DNA of 53,530 nucleotides. Origin: Streptosporangiales bacterium (lineage in GTDB: Bacteria > Actinomycetota > Actinomycetes > Streptosporangiales > Streptosporangiaceae). The stretch covers positions 1 through 53,530 of the forward strand of contig WRBL01000003.1 in NCBI GenBank assembly GCA_009784565.1. Direction: 5' to 3'. The position numbers were made by a program, and so were the translations under genes. The notes beneath the pieces were generated by a model. It saw nothing but the letters and a program-made list of their open reading frames with translations. It was not told the DNA's origin and did not search any database. This document shows positions 1 to 8,140 of the stretch, piece by piece. The first letter of the stretch is position 1; every line of letters starts with the position of its first letter.

Positions 1-18
1 CCAAGCGGAAGAGGGCAT

Positions 19-981
19 CTAAAAGGCCGGAACCGGTCCCGGGGGCCCGGTGAGCGGGGCGACCGGAACGCACGGGACCCGCACCGGGTGAGCCGGGTCG
101 AGGGCGTTGAGCATGTCGCCCATCGCTACCGGGTCGCTGGCGATCTCGAGGTGGTCGCTGCGGTCGACCGGGCACTGGTTCTGGACGGTGATGTTGGTGA
201 CGTTCGGCTGCGCGGGGAGGAAGGCGTTCGTGTACGGGGTGACCACCTCGTCGCCGGTGCTCTCGATCACCGTGTACCGCACGCCGCTGACGGTCGGGGT
301 GGCGTTGAGGTGAGTCAGGAAGGGCGAGCCCTGCTCCTGCTCCCGGCAGGCCATGCAGGCCGAGTAGCCGCTGTCGATGAAGGACCGGGCTCCCATCAGG
401 TCGGCCAGTATCACCACTCCGTCCAGCGTGGTGCCGTAGTTGGACGGGGCCAGGCCGACGAGCGTGTGTACCTTGGCGGCGCCGCCGAGGAAGTTGATGT
501 AGTACCGCGGCATCATGCCGCCCTGGGAGTGCCCGACCAGGTCGACCTTGGCCGCGCCCGTCTTCGCCAGGACCTCGTCGACGAAGGAGGCCAGGGTCTG
601 GGCGCTGGCCGCGATCTCGCCGGTTCCCTGGTCGTCGCTGGTGGGGGTGGCGCCGCCGTAGTTGAACGCGAAGACGCAGTACCCGTGGTTCGCCAGCACG
701 GGAGAGGCGGTCTGCCAGTTGTCGTCCATGTTGCCGAACGTCCCGTGAACCAGGACGACGGGATAGGGGTGCCCGGCGCCGGGCTTGCAGTCCCAGTTGT
801 TCGCGCCCGGCGGGGGAGTGGTGGGCGCGCTGCTGGTCAGAGCCGTCTGGGCCGTGAAGTCGTAACTGACCGGGAGTTTCCCGGACGCGTCCGCGCGGGC
901 CGCCGGGGCGACGGCGAGGGAAGTGACAGACGTGAGTGCGAGCGCGGCGACGATGCCGAGCAGGCGAACAGGACGCGACAT
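19..981 (-). CDS. Secreted triacylglycerol lipase / esterase (alpha/beta hydrolase)
   Basis: A 320-residue secreted hydrolase likely to cleave ester bonds of lipids outside the cell. The N-terminus (MSRPVRLLGIVAALALT...) is a classic signal peptide ending near APAARADA. The mature part shows VVLVHGTFGN, the oxyanion-hole strand, and GHSQGGMMPRYY, the nucleophile elbow with the catalytic Ser. The Asp and His of the triad should be the D in IESTGDEVV and the H in DRSDHLEI. I chose the ATG at 981 because the signal peptide begins there and AGGA lies just upstream; a start 21 bases further upstream is also open. The gene is transcribed away from the small membrane genes that follow. Family assignment is firm; substrate is not known. 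Confidence 0.87.
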   Translation of the reverse strand: MSRPVRLLGIVAALALTSVTSLAVAPAARADASGKLPVSYDFTAQTALTSSAPTTPPPGANNWDCKPGAGHPYPVVLVHGTFGNMDDNWQTASPVLANHGYCVFAFNYGGATPTSDDQGTGEIAASAQTLASFVDEVLAKTGAAKVDLVGHSQGGMMPRYYINFLGGAAKVHTLVGLAPSNYGTTLDGVVILADLMGARSFIDSGYSACMACREQEQGSPFLTHLNATPTVSGVRYTVIESTGDEVVTPYTNAFLPAQPNVTNITVQNQCPVDRSDHLEIASDPVAMGDMLNALDPAHPVRVPCVPVAPLTGPPGPVPAF

Positions 982-1106
982 CGTCCTATTTAAATCCAGC
1001 ACCGTCCGCCCGTCCAGCCCCAGAGCCGCTGAATCCGGGCGGATCTACCCCGGCATGCCCGGATCTGGAAGGCTACGGGTATGGCGACGATTCACAGGGA
1101 GCTTCA

Positions 1107-1508
1107 GTGCCGGCCTACATAATCGTAGGCTACGGAGTCTTCCTTGCCGCACTGGCAGTCTTTGTCGGATTCTGGTGGAGGAAGGGAAACATCTGGCGGC
1201 AGGATTTCGGGAACTGGCGCAAGCTCCCGCTGTCGGTGCGGTACCTCCGCGGCCGGCAGTTGATGCCCGGAGCCGGGTTTCTGCTGTTCGCCGACGGCTT
1301 CCTCTTCATCGCCGACGGCAGTCTCGCGAAAGGCGGCGGCGGGATCGCCGGCGACATTCTCCTGGCGCTCTTCGCGATGTTTTTTCTCCTGTTCTTCGTT
1401 TGCGTCGGACTGTGCTTCACGGCCATGCTTTTCAAATGGCCCTGCTCCCTGGTCCCGCCCTGGGCCCGGGACGGCAAGAGGTCACAACGGAATGGAAAGC
1501 GAAGATGA
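1107..1508 (+). CDS. Small two-helix membrane protein, unknown function
   Basis: About 133 residues. The GTG at 1107 is preceded by AGGGAG at 1096-1101, a good ribosome binding site, and opens directly into a hydrophobic segment (YIIVGYGVFLAALAVFVGF). A second long hydrophobic stretch (ILLALFAMFFLLFFVCVGL) sits about residues 90-120, followed by a basic tail rich in K and R. The stop overlaps the next start as ATGA at 1505-1508, so the two are translated together. I do not recognise a family. It belongs to a short run of hypothetical genes with lower GC than the rest of the window. Confidence 0.55.
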   Translation: MPAYIIVGYGVFLAALAVFVGFWWRKGNIWRQDFGNWRKLPLSVRYLRGRQLMPGAGFLLFADGFLFIADGSLAKGGGGIAGDILLALFAMFFLLFFVCVGLCFTAMLFKWPCSLVPPWARDGKRSQRNGKRR

Positions 1509-1813
1509 TAGCGGTTCAGGTCCGCGGGGAGCTTGGTGATGTAATTATCCGGGGCTGGTGTCAGATCAGCTGGAGTTCTCTCCAAGGCATCGATGAGGAG
1601 GAATTTCCTCATCTGGGCGGACTACTGCCTTACGCGGGCACGATGTTCAACGCTCGTCAAGTTCTTAAGGTGCGCCGGGAAATCAGGGATAACGGAATTG
1701 GTGAACTCCTGGGGAGTGAGGTGGTAGGAGAGCTGGAAAGGCTATGCCGAGCTGTTGCGGATGGCCCGCACCGTTACCTGTGGTTTCTAGGGGATTTACG
1801 GTCTGAGGGGTAG
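1505..1813 (+). CDS. Hypothetical protein, 102 residues
   Basis: Starts with ATG inside the ATGA overlap with the upstream membrane-protein gene, which is the main support for it being real. The product is a soluble, mixed-charge protein with no signal peptide, no membrane segment and no motif I recognise (MIAVQVRGELGDVIIRGW at the start, HRYLWFLGDLRSEG at the end). The base composition drifts toward AT from here on. The context of neighbouring small membrane proteins could suggest an immunity or accessory role, but nothing in the sequence proves that. Confidence 0.5.
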   Translation: MIAVQVRGELGDVIIRGWCQISWSSLQGIDEEEFPHLGGLLPYAGTMFNARQVLKVRREIRDNGIGELLGSEVVGELERLCRAVADGPHRYLWFLGDLRSEG

Positions 1814-1818
1814 GTGGC

Positions 1819-2274
1819 TTGTTGGTACTGGCTAGGTATGATCTTGGCTTGCGTATTATTTTCGACGCATGTTTCATGCTAGTGCTTTTTACTGCCGGAT
1901 ATCTTGGAATGGCGTTCTCGTGTCTTCTCGTGTTTCAGGGTTTCCTGGAGGTAATTTCCTTTGTCTTTTTCGTGGGAATTTGGATTGCACTATCGAGTCA
2001 TAGCCTAGTTCGCGCGATTCGTTTCGTTGAGCTCACTGAAAATGAACTGCGCTGGGCGAATGTAATCCGTCGTAATTCGCGACCGCTTGACCAGGTTGTA
2101 TCAATTTGCTGCGCGGAGGTATTTGTTGTCAGGGTCGGGAGGCATGACAGGGTTACTGTAAAATTTACAGATGAAAAGACGATAGTTTTCAAACCGGCCG
2201 TGTCCGGTTTGGAGGAATTCATGGACAAAGTGCGGATTGTCGCGCCTAATGTTGAGGTCTCTTTGTCCTCCTAG
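1819..2274 (+). CDS. Small membrane protein with C-terminal PH-like domain, unknown function
   Basis: About 151 residues from a TTG at 1819, with GAGGGG at 1805-1810 as a possible ribosome binding site. Residues about 10-60 hold two hydrophobic segments (FDACFMLVLFTAGYLGMAF and FLEVISFVFFVGIWIAL). The rest reads like the small beta-rich, PH-like domain of many short bacterial membrane proteins: it predicts strands such as RVTVKFTDEKTIVFKP and finishes with a helix. The gene is strikingly AT-rich for this window, with codons such as TTT, ATT and GTA in number, suggesting recent acquisition. The start codon is uncertain. Confidence 0.5.
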   Translation: MLVLARYDLGLRIIFDACFMLVLFTAGYLGMAFSCLLVFQGFLEVISFVFFVGIWIALSSHSLVRAIRFVELTENELRWANVIRRNSRPLDQVVSICCAEVFVVRVGRHDRVTVKFTDEKTIVFKPAVSGLEEFMDKVRIVAPNVEVSLSS

Positions 2275-2326
2275 CGGCCGACCCTGAGTTGGGCGCTCGC
2301 TTCTTATATGCCTTTCCCGTGGCCCG

Positions 2327-2452
2327 GACCACTACGCGACCCACGCCAGCACCGGCCGCAGGATCCGCGGCCATATCCGCCAACTCCAGGCCCTCGGCCT
2401 CGACGTGACCGTCACCCCCGGGCGGAGAGGAAGAGGCCGCCTGAGCATCCAG
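2327..2452 (+). pseudogene. Possible transposase C-terminal remnant
   Basis: Between the AT-rich genes and the enoyl-CoA hydratase an open frame reads DHYATHASTGRRIRGH followed by IRQLQALGLDVTVTP. That ending resembles the last residues of several actinomycete transposases, where a helix is followed by ALGYxVTLTP. There is no start codon, no catalytic domain and no terminal repeat nearby. It is the only hint of a mobile element beside the low-GC island. The call rests on memory of the family and is weak. Confidence 0.25.
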
Positions 2453-2493
2453 CCTGAATGCCTGTGTCCCGGGGCCTCCCTGTGCCAGTGCGC

Positions 2494-3297
2494 TTACTGG
2501 CCCGTGAACTTGGGGCGGCGCTTTTCGGCGAAGGCTCGCTGGCCTTCCTGGTAGTCCTGGGAGCGGAAGCAGGCTTCGACCATCTGATTGACGGCGGTCA
2601 GGTCGCGTTCGCCGGCCGGCTGCTGGGCGGCGCGGATGCCGGCCTTGGCGGCGGCGATGGTGAGCGGGGCGTTGGCCGCGATGGTTTCCGCCAGCTGAAA
2701 CACGACCGAGCGGAGGTCGTCGGCGGGGACGACGCGGTTGACCAGGCCCATGCCCGCGGCCTCGTCGGCACTGAAGCGGCGGGCGGAGAACAGGATCTCC
2801 GACGCGCAGGCCGGACCGACCAGGGCCATGAGGGCGCTGACGCCCGACGGCCCGTAGCCCAGGCCGAGGCGGGCCGCCGGGATGCCGAACTGGCTGTCGG
2901 ACGACGCGATCCGGATGTCGGCGGCCATCGCGGTGATCAGGCCCCCGCCGATGCAGAAGCCCCGGATCATGGCGATGACCGGTTTCGCGATGGCGGCCCA
3001 GGCATCGCGGATGGCGTTCTGCTCCGCGTCGTAGGAGGCCCGGGCCTCCGGGGAGGTGCGCTGGTCGCCGAACTCGGAGATGTCGGCGCCGGAGACGAAC
3101 GCCTTGCCCCCGGCCCCGGTCACCACGATGACCCGGACGTCGTCGTCGGCGTTGAGCGCCTTCAGCGTGCCCGGCAGCGCGGCCCGGATGTCGGACGACA
3201 GGGCGTTGCGCTTGGCCGGGTTGTTGAACGTCAGGGTGGCGACGGAGCCGGTTACCTCGACGAGCAGCTTGTCGGTGCCCGTGTCATGCGACGTCAT
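2494..3297 (-). CDS. Enoyl-CoA hydratase/isomerase family protein
   Basis: A 267-residue crotonase-fold protein, the usual length for the family, expected to hydrate a trans-2-enoyl-CoA in the cytoplasm or catalyse a related reaction. The oxyanion-hole segment near KAFVSGADISEFGD and the glycine-rich RGFCIGGGLITAMAADIRIA segment are typical. The substrate-site acid is less clear (RLGLGYGPSG), so the exact reaction is open. Its start overlaps the stop of the CoA-transferase gene by four bases (ATGA at 3294-3297), so the two form an operon: the transferase would load CoA on an acid and this enzyme would act on the thioester. Confidence 0.88.
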   Translation of the reverse strand: MTSHDTGTDKLLVEVTGSVATLTFNNPAKRNALSSDIRAALPGTLKALNADDDVRVIVVTGAGGKAFVSGADISEFGDQRTSPEARASYDAEQNAIRDAWAAIAKPVIAMIRGFCIGGGLITAMAADIRIASSDSQFGIPAARLGLGYGPSGVSALMALVGPACASEILFSARRFSADEAAGMGLVNRVVPADDLRSVVFQLAETIAANAPLTIAAAKAGIRAAQQPAGERDLTAVNQMVEACFRSQDYQEGQRAFAEKRRPKFTGQ

Positions 3298-4502
3298 TCG
3301 GAGCCTTTCAGGAGCCGGTCGATCTCATCGGGAGAGTAGCCGAGGCCGTCCAGGACCTCGGCGCTGTGGTCACCCAGGCCCGGGCTGGGGGCGCGGACGG
3401 TCTCCGGCTCCCCGGAGGACCCGGGGGCGCCGGTCATCGAGACCGCGTTGCGCAGGATGGACAGCGGGCCGAGTTCCGGGTGGTCCACCGTCCGGGTCAT
3501 GCCCAGGTGCCGGACCTGCGGGTCGGCGAAGACCTCGTCCATCTGGTAGACCGGCCCGCACGGGACGCCGGCGTCGTTGAGGACGGTCACCCAGGTAGCG
3601 GTGGGCTCAGCGGAGAGCCGTTCGGCAATAAGGGTGTTGAGTTCTTCCCGGTTCGCGGAGCGTTTGTCGATCGTGTCGAAGCGCGGGTCGGCGGGAAGGT
3701 CCGGGAGCCCGATCGCCTCGCAGAACGCGGTGAGGACCCGGCCGCCCGCCGCGCCCACGTTCACGTGCCCGTCGGCGGTGGCGTAGCAGCCCATCGGCAC
3801 GTTGGTCGGATGATGGTTGCCCGCCTGCCGGGGGACCTCGCCGTCGATGGTCCAGCGGGAGGTCTGGAAGTCCATCATGCCGATCATCGACTCCAGCAGC
3901 GAGGTCCGCACCCAGCGGCCGGTCCCGGTCCGTTCCCGGTCGTGCAGCGCGACCAGCACGCCGATGGCCAGGTTCATGCCCGCGGCGAGGTCGGAGACGG
4001 GGATCCCGGCCCGGGTCGGCTCGGTGCCGGGCAGGCCGGTCACGCTCATCAGGCCGCTCATGCCCTGGGTGATCTGGTCGACGCCGCCGCGGTCCCCGTA
4101 GGGGCCGTCCTGGCCGAAGCCCGATATCGACCCGTAGACCAGCCGGGGGTTCCGGCGGTGGACGGTGTCGAAGTCGAACCCGAGGCGCCGCTTGACCGGC
4201 GGGCGCATGTTCTCGATCAGGACGTCGGCCGTGTCGGCCAGGCGCATCAGGGCCTCGCGGCCCGCGGCCGTTTTCAGGTTCAGCGTCACCGACCGCTTGT
4301 TGCGGTGCAGGTGCTGGAAGTCGCTGCCGTGCCGGTCCCCGCCCATGGATTCCCGCCCGCCGGGCGGCTCGACGCGGATGACGTCGGCACCCCAGTCGGC
4401 CAGCTGCCGCACGCAGGTAGGCCCGGCCCGGGCGACCGTCAGGTCGATGACACGGATATCGCCGAGCGGAAGATCCACGTTTTTCACGTTCCCCGAGATC
4501 AT
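3294..4502 (-). CDS. CaiB/BaiF family (class III) CoA-transferase
   Basis: About 402 residues, full length for the family, which moves CoA between carboxylic acids via an aspartyl-CoA anhydride. The N-terminus (GDIRVIDLTVARAGPTCVRQLADWGADVIRVEPPGG) is the diagnostic start; the long segment with NKRSVTLNLKTAAGREAL and ENMRPPVKRRLGFDF follows, and RGGVDQITQGMSGL should carry the catalytic Asp. The start is uncertain: ATG at 4502 is used here; a TTG lies at 4514 and GTG codons at 4487 and 4478, the last closer to the conserved start. First gene of a two-gene operon with the enoyl-CoA hydratase. Substrate unknown. Confidence 0.87.
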   Translation of the reverse strand: MISGNVKNVDLPLGDIRVIDLTVARAGPTCVRQLADWGADVIRVEPPGGRESMGGDRHGSDFQHLHRNKRSVTLNLKTAAGREALMRLADTADVLIENMRPPVKRRLGFDFDTVHRRNPRLVYGSISGFGQDGPYGDRGGVDQITQGMSGLMSVTGLPGTEPTRAGIPVSDLAAGMNLAIGVLVALHDRERTGTGRWVRTSLLESMIGMMDFQTSRWTIDGEVPRQAGNHHPTNVPMGCYATADGHVNVGAAGGRVLTAFCEAIGLPDLPADPRFDTIDKRSANREELNTLIAERLSAEPTATWVTVLNDAGVPCGPVYQMDEVFADPQVRHLGMTRTVDHPELGPLSILRNAVSMTGAPGSSGEPETVRAPSPGLGDHSAEVLDGLGYSPDEIDRLLKGSE

Positions 4503-4593
4503 CCGCGAAAGCAATAGGAGCGTGCTGCCAGCCGGAACGGGGTAGGGGTCGCCTTGTATTCACTTTCCGTTCATTCAGCCGAGTTTTTCCTGA

Positions 4594-4606
4594 TATTTTC
4601 TACATG
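4594..4606 (+). promoter_or_regulatory. -10 box of a probable leaderless promoter for the PAP2 gene
   Basis: TATTTT at 4594-4599 is followed by six bases and then GTG at 4606. A TANNNT box this close to a start codon places transcription initiation on the start codon itself. No Shine-Dalgarno sequence is present, which fits. Confidence 0.45.
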
Positions 4607-5325
4607 TGAGTAGAACTTCGATGGGCCTCGCTCAAGACACCACGTCAGATCCAGCTCGCGAACTCGGCGGAGAGGTCGCGCTGCCGCGGCTGTTCACCGG
4701 CATCGGGCTGTGCGCCGGAGTCCTGCTGCTCGGGTTCGTGGCCAAGCTCGGCCCGGTGGCGCGGCTGGACCTGCGGGTCGACCGGCACGTCGCCGCCCAC
4801 GACCGGACCCCGGAACTGACCGCGCTGGCCAAGGTATTCACCGACATCGGCGACGTCGGGACCGCCGGAGTCGCCGCGGTGATCGTCGTGCCCGTGCTCC
4901 TGTGGCTGCTGCGCCGCCGGGCGGACGCGGTGAAGGCGCTGTGCATGTTCGGGGGAGCGTTCGCCCTGGCCGAGGTCGTCAAGCTGCTGATCGACGAGCA
5001 CCGGCCCCCGCTCGCGCTGCGGGCGATGGCGGCCGACCCCACCCCGTCGTTCCCGAGTGGCCACGCGACCACGTCCGCCGTCATCGTCGTCGTGCTCGTG
5101 GCCGTCGTCGCGGCCGGGCCGCGCCTGCGGCTCACCTTCCTGACCGTCGGCGGCCTCTACGCCCTCGCCGTCGCCGCGAGCCGGGTCTACCTCGCCGATC
5201 ACTATCCGCTGGACGTGATCGGCGGCATCCTTTCCGCGCTGGCCGCCGGGTTCATCGTTACCGGGCTGGCGCGGCTTCCGCGCGTCCGGTCCTGGCTGGC
5301 GAGACTGGGTCCCCGCACCAGCTGA
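4606..5325 (+). CDS. PAP2-family membrane phosphatase
   Basis: A 239-residue integral membrane phosphatase, probably acting on lipid phosphates such as undecaprenyl diphosphate or phosphatidic acid on the outer face. The three family motifs are present in order: KLLIDEHRPP (K-x6-RP type), PSGH in the fifth to sixth segment, and SRVYLADHYPLDVIGG with the catalytic His and its Asp. Six hydrophobic segments are visible, the usual count. GTG 4606 is favoured because of the -10 box just before it; an ATG at 4621 is the alternative. Its 3' end overlaps the convergent monooxygenase gene by 68 bases, an unusually long antisense overlap. Confidence 0.9.
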   Translation: MSRTSMGLAQDTTSDPARELGGEVALPRLFTGIGLCAGVLLLGFVAKLGPVARLDLRVDRHVAAHDRTPELTALAKVFTDIGDVGTAGVAAVIVVPVLLWLLRRRADAVKALCMFGGAFALAEVVKLLIDEHRPPLALRAMAADPTPSFPSGHATTSAVIVVVLVAVVAAGPRLRLTFLTVGGLYALAVAASRVYLADHYPLDVIGGILSALAAGFIVTGLARLPRVRSWLARLGPRTS

Positions 5326-6715
5326 CCAGGGCCTGGCGCAGGCCTTCCTGGCGATCTCCGGCCCAGGCGACGTGACCGTCGGGCCGGACCAGGAGCGCGG
5401 GCAGCCCCGGCCGGGCCGCCCGCGCCGGCTGGACCCGGCCTTCCCAGCCCGCGGGCACCGGAAGGTCGCTGACCAGCACGAACCGTCCTCCTCTGAGGGC
5501 TTCGAACAACCGGGGCACCGGCCCCCGGAGGGCGATGTCCGGCGCGCGCCGGCCGGTGAACCGGTGCGCGCCGGGCGGGCCCGGATACGAAACCCAGACT
5601 CCCGATAGAGCCGAACGGATCTGCCGTTGCACGGCCGGTGTTCTCAGCGCCACTGCCGCCATGTTCTCGCGTAGAGCGCGCAGCGGGGCACCCCGGACCA
5701 TGGCGGCCCGCAGCAGCAGCCCGGTGCCCCGGATGACGGCGGCCCCCACCGGGTGCCGCTCGTCGTGGTAACTGTCCAGCAGGTCCGGCCCGCCGGTGAG
5801 TGCCTGGGCCAGCTTCCAGCTCAGGTTGGCCGAGTCCATGAGCCCGGTGTTCATGCCCTGGCCGCCCGCGGGCGAGTGCTCGTGCGCCGCGTCCCCCGTC
5901 AGGAACACCCGCCCGGCCCGGTACCGGGGGACCTGCCGCTCGTCGCTGTGGAAGCGCGAAGTCCAGCGCGGATCGTGCATGCCGAAGTCGGTGCCGATGG
6001 TGGCGCGGGTGATCCGGCGGAGCTCGTCCATCTCCACCGGATCGGTCTCCGGCGCCCGCTGGTCGGCGTCCCAGGCGATCACCCGGTGGTAGCCGTCTCC
6101 GAAAGGTGCGATGAAGGCGAACAGGTGATCGTGCGGATTCGCCGCGAGGGTCCCCGGGTCCGCGTCGAGCCGCACGTCGGCGAGCATCACCGATTCGATC
6201 ACGGTCCGGCCGGGGAACGGGAGCCCGGCGAGGCGCCGGATCGTGCTGCGGTGCCCGTCCGCGCCCACGACGTAGGCCGCCCGGCGCTTCGTGCCGTCGT
6301 CGAGGTCAACCTCGGCGCCGGCGCCGTCCTGGCGCAGGCCGGTGACCTCGGTGCCGCGCACGATCTCGGCTCCGGCGTTCCGGGCACGCTCCTCCAGCAG
6401 TGACTCCACCTCGTACTGAGGCGTGACGAGGACGAAGGGAAACCGGCTCGGCAGCCCGCGGACGGTCACGGTGATCCGGCCGAAGAGCCGCAGTCCTTCC
6501 ACCTGCCGGCCGCGCTGGATCAGGGGACCGGCCAGGCCCCTCATGTCGAGCATTTCCAGGGTCCGGGCATGGACCGCGAAGGCACGGGTCAGGTCCGAGC
6601 CCCGCGGATGGCGCTCGATGAGGGTCGTCTGGATGCCGGCTTCGGCCAGGTCGCCCGCCAGGAGCAGGCCGGTCGGGCCCGCCCCCACGACGATGACGTT
6701 GCGGAGTTCCTCCAT
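5258..6715 (-). CDS. FAD-dependent aromatic-ring hydroxylase (PheA/TfdB family)
   Basis: A 485-residue flavoprotein monooxygenase that would hydroxylate a phenolic or polyketide ring with NAD(P)H and O2. The Rossmann motif GAGPTGLLLAGDLAEAG is at residues about 11-27, the DG motif appears as VVGADGHRSTIRRLAG, and the second FAD motif GDAAHEHSPAGGQGMNTG is complete. The C-terminal thioredoxin-like part (after about residue 380) ends in RQALVSWCGDPV, usual for this subfamily. It lies 24 bases before the dioxygenase gene on the same strand but is downstream of it, so dioxygenase and hydroxylase probably share one mRNA. Confidence 0.88.
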   Translation of the reverse strand: MEELRNVIVVGAGPTGLLLAGDLAEAGIQTTLIERHPRGSDLTRAFAVHARTLEMLDMRGLAGPLIQRGRQVEGLRLFGRITVTVRGLPSRFPFVLVTPQYEVESLLEERARNAGAEIVRGTEVTGLRQDGAGAEVDLDDGTKRRAAYVVGADGHRSTIRRLAGLPFPGRTVIESVMLADVRLDADPGTLAANPHDHLFAFIAPFGDGYHRVIAWDADQRAPETDPVEMDELRRITRATIGTDFGMHDPRWTSRFHSDERQVPRYRAGRVFLTGDAAHEHSPAGGQGMNTGLMDSANLSWKLAQALTGGPDLLDSYHDERHPVGAAVIRGTGLLLRAAMVRGAPLRALRENMAAVALRTPAVQRQIRSALSGVWVSYPGPPGAHRFTGRRAPDIALRGPVPRLFEALRGGRFVLVSDLPVPAGWEGRVQPARAARPGLPALLVRPDGHVAWAGDRQEGLRQALVSWCGDPVSPARTGRAEAAPAR

Positions 6716-6739
6716 GACCCCGACGCTATAGGCCGGGCG

Positions 6740-8008
6740 CTACGACTTGCCAGACCCCGCGACCGAGTAGACGACCTGCGTGTTCCGGGTCTTGAGGAAG
6801 TCCTCCAGGGACTCCCCGCGCATCGCCGCGTACACGTGCAGGTTGGACTCGCCGGTGACCGCGGCCAGCTTCTCCAGCATGAAGAAGATGACCCCGTAGT
6901 GGATCAGGCCTGGCCAGTCCCGGTTCCGGACCAGGGCCGCTTCTTCGGCCGTCAGCTTCGCCTCGGCGAACGACGCCTCGGGGTCCTTCAGGAAACGGGC
7001 CCGGTGCTCCGGTTCGGTCATCGCGTGCAGGTACTTGTTGAGCCGGTAGGCCTTCACGCTGGAGGCGATGGTGAACGGGTAGGTGCCCGTCATCTCCTCG
7101 ATGCCCTTGAGCTGCAGGGCCATCCGCTCCCGGTGCCGGCTGGCGACGGTCTCGCCGATCCCGTCGGCCGTCTCGTTCTCCAGCACCAGCGTCGCGATGC
7201 CGGTCATCGAGGGCAGGTAGTAGGAGCTGTGGACCCGCTCGACCCGGTCCGACAGGGCGCCCCGCATGACCAGCCACATGATGACCTCGGCGCCCTCGAA
7301 CCCGCCGAGCGCGGCGTACTCCGCGTGGGTCATCTGGGTGAGCGCGGTCGGGTCGTCGGTGATGGCGTCGAGGAACTCGCGGTCCCACTCGGGGTTGTTG
7401 AACCCCGCGCCCTCGCCGTGGACCTGATGGGACAGGCCGCCGGTCGACACGACGGCGACGTCGATGTCCTCGGGGTAGCTCTCGATCGCGCGGCGCAGCG
7501 CCTTGCCGAGCTTGTAGCAGCGGGCGGCCGTCGGGATCGGGAACTGGAGGACGCCGATCTGCAGCGGGACGATCCTGGTCGGCCACTGGCCGTCCTCACG
7601 GTCCAGCAGCACGGACATGGGGGAGAAGAAACCGTGGTCCAGCGGCTTGTCCTGGAAGTAGGACATGTCGAACTCGTCGGTCACCAGGCTGGTGGCGATG
7701 TGGGCGGCCAGCTTCGGGTCGCCCTTGATGGCGGGCAGGTTCCGCGCGCCGCCGCCCTCGTCGGCGACCGCGTACTCGTCGCCGATGCCCAGCGTGAACG
7801 CCGAGTAATGGTCGAAGAAGAACGAGGTGACGTGATCGTTGAAGATGTAGACGATCGCGTCGGGCTTCTTCTCGGTGAACCACTGCTGGACGGGCTCGAA
7901 GGCCTTGAAGATCGGCCCCCAGTCGTCGGTGTCCTGCTTGTTCTGGTCGTAGGCGAAGCCGATGGTCGGCGTATGTGATGCGGCGACGCCGCCGATGATC
8001 CGGGCCAT
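6740..8008 (-). CDS. Gallate-type extradiol dioxygenase (LigB domain fused to LigA-like tail)
   Basis: A 422-residue, single-chain type II extradiol dioxygenase expected to cleave the ring of gallate or a similar catechol acid using Fe(II). The LigB-like domain supplies iron ligands H12 (ASHTP) and H59 (FNDHV) and a Glu at 241 or 238 (GGFEGAEVIMW); H194 (GLSHQVHG) fits the catalytic His. After residue about 290 a LigA-like helical domain follows, ending SNLHVYAAMRGE. This B-then-A fusion and the length match gallate dioxygenases (DesB/GalA) rather than two-subunit protocatechuate 4,5-dioxygenase. A perfect AGGAGG precedes the ATG. The divergent LysR gene is the likely regulator. Substrate is inferred from family only. 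Confidence 0.8.
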   Translation of the reverse strand: MARIIGGVAASHTPTIGFAYDQNKQDTDDWGPIFKAFEPVQQWFTEKKPDAIVYIFNDHVTSFFFDHYSAFTLGIGDEYAVADEGGGARNLPAIKGDPKLAAHIATSLVTDEFDMSYFQDKPLDHGFFSPMSVLLDREDGQWPTRIVPLQIGVLQFPIPTAARCYKLGKALRRAIESYPEDIDVAVVSTGGLSHQVHGEGAGFNNPEWDREFLDAITDDPTALTQMTHAEYAALGGFEGAEVIMWLVMRGALSDRVERVHSSYYLPSMTGIATLVLENETADGIGETVASRHRERMALQLKGIEEMTGTYPFTIASSVKAYRLNKYLHAMTEPEHRARFLKDPEASFAEAKLTAEEAALVRNRDWPGLIHYGVIFFMLEKLAAVTGESNLHVYAAMRGESLEDFLKTRNTQVVYSVAGSGKS

Positions 8009-8014
8009 GTCTCT

Positions 8015-8060
8015 CCTCCTGGCGCGCCCCCGCGCCGGCCTCCTGGCGCCCCCGCGCCGG
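8015..8060 (-). repeat. Tandem duplication containing the ribosome binding site
   Basis: Two near-identical units lie side by side, 8015-8038 and 8039-8060, each beginning CCTCCTGGCGC and ending CGCGCCGG on the plus strand. Read on the minus strand each ends in AGGAGG, so the leader of the dioxygenase carries two Shine-Dalgarno sequences 24 bases apart. The second unit is two bases shorter. Confidence 0.7.
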
Positions 8061-8090
8061 GCCTGTTACCAGCGATTTTATCGATATCCG

Positions 8091-8122
8091 TTAGTGAAGT
8101 AAATTGACTAGTTGATCACTAA
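8091..8122. promoter_or_regulatory. Inverted repeat in the dioxygenase/LysR divergent promoter
   Basis: TTAGTGA at 8091-8097 and TCACTAA at 8116-8122 form a perfect 7-bp inverted repeat with an 18-base spacer. It lies over the -35 region of the LysR promoter (TTGACT at 8104-8109) and near a plausible minus-strand promoter (TTTACT, 17 bases, TAAAAT) for the dioxygenase. This is where a LysR protein would contact its activated promoter. Confidence 0.5.
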
Positions 8123-8140
8123 TCATTAACCTGAGGTTAT
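8104..8140 (+). promoter_or_regulatory. LysR promoter with PcaQ-like box over the start codon
   Basis: TTGACT at 8104-8109, a 17-base spacer and TAACCT at 8127-8132 form a good promoter whose start would fall on the ATG at 8139. The -10 box is embedded in TTAACC-TGA-GGTTAT (8126-8140), an inverted repeat that on the other strand reads ATAACC-N3-GGTTAA. PcaQ, a LysR regulator of protocatechuate genes, is known to use ATAACC-N4-GGTTAA, one base longer. Autorepression is the simple reading. Confidence 0.55.

Noticed and set aside
88..993. Long open frame opposite the lipase gene
   Set aside because: It is the antisense shadow of the lipase: low-complexity, Gly/Val/Arg-rich, without domain or ribosome site.
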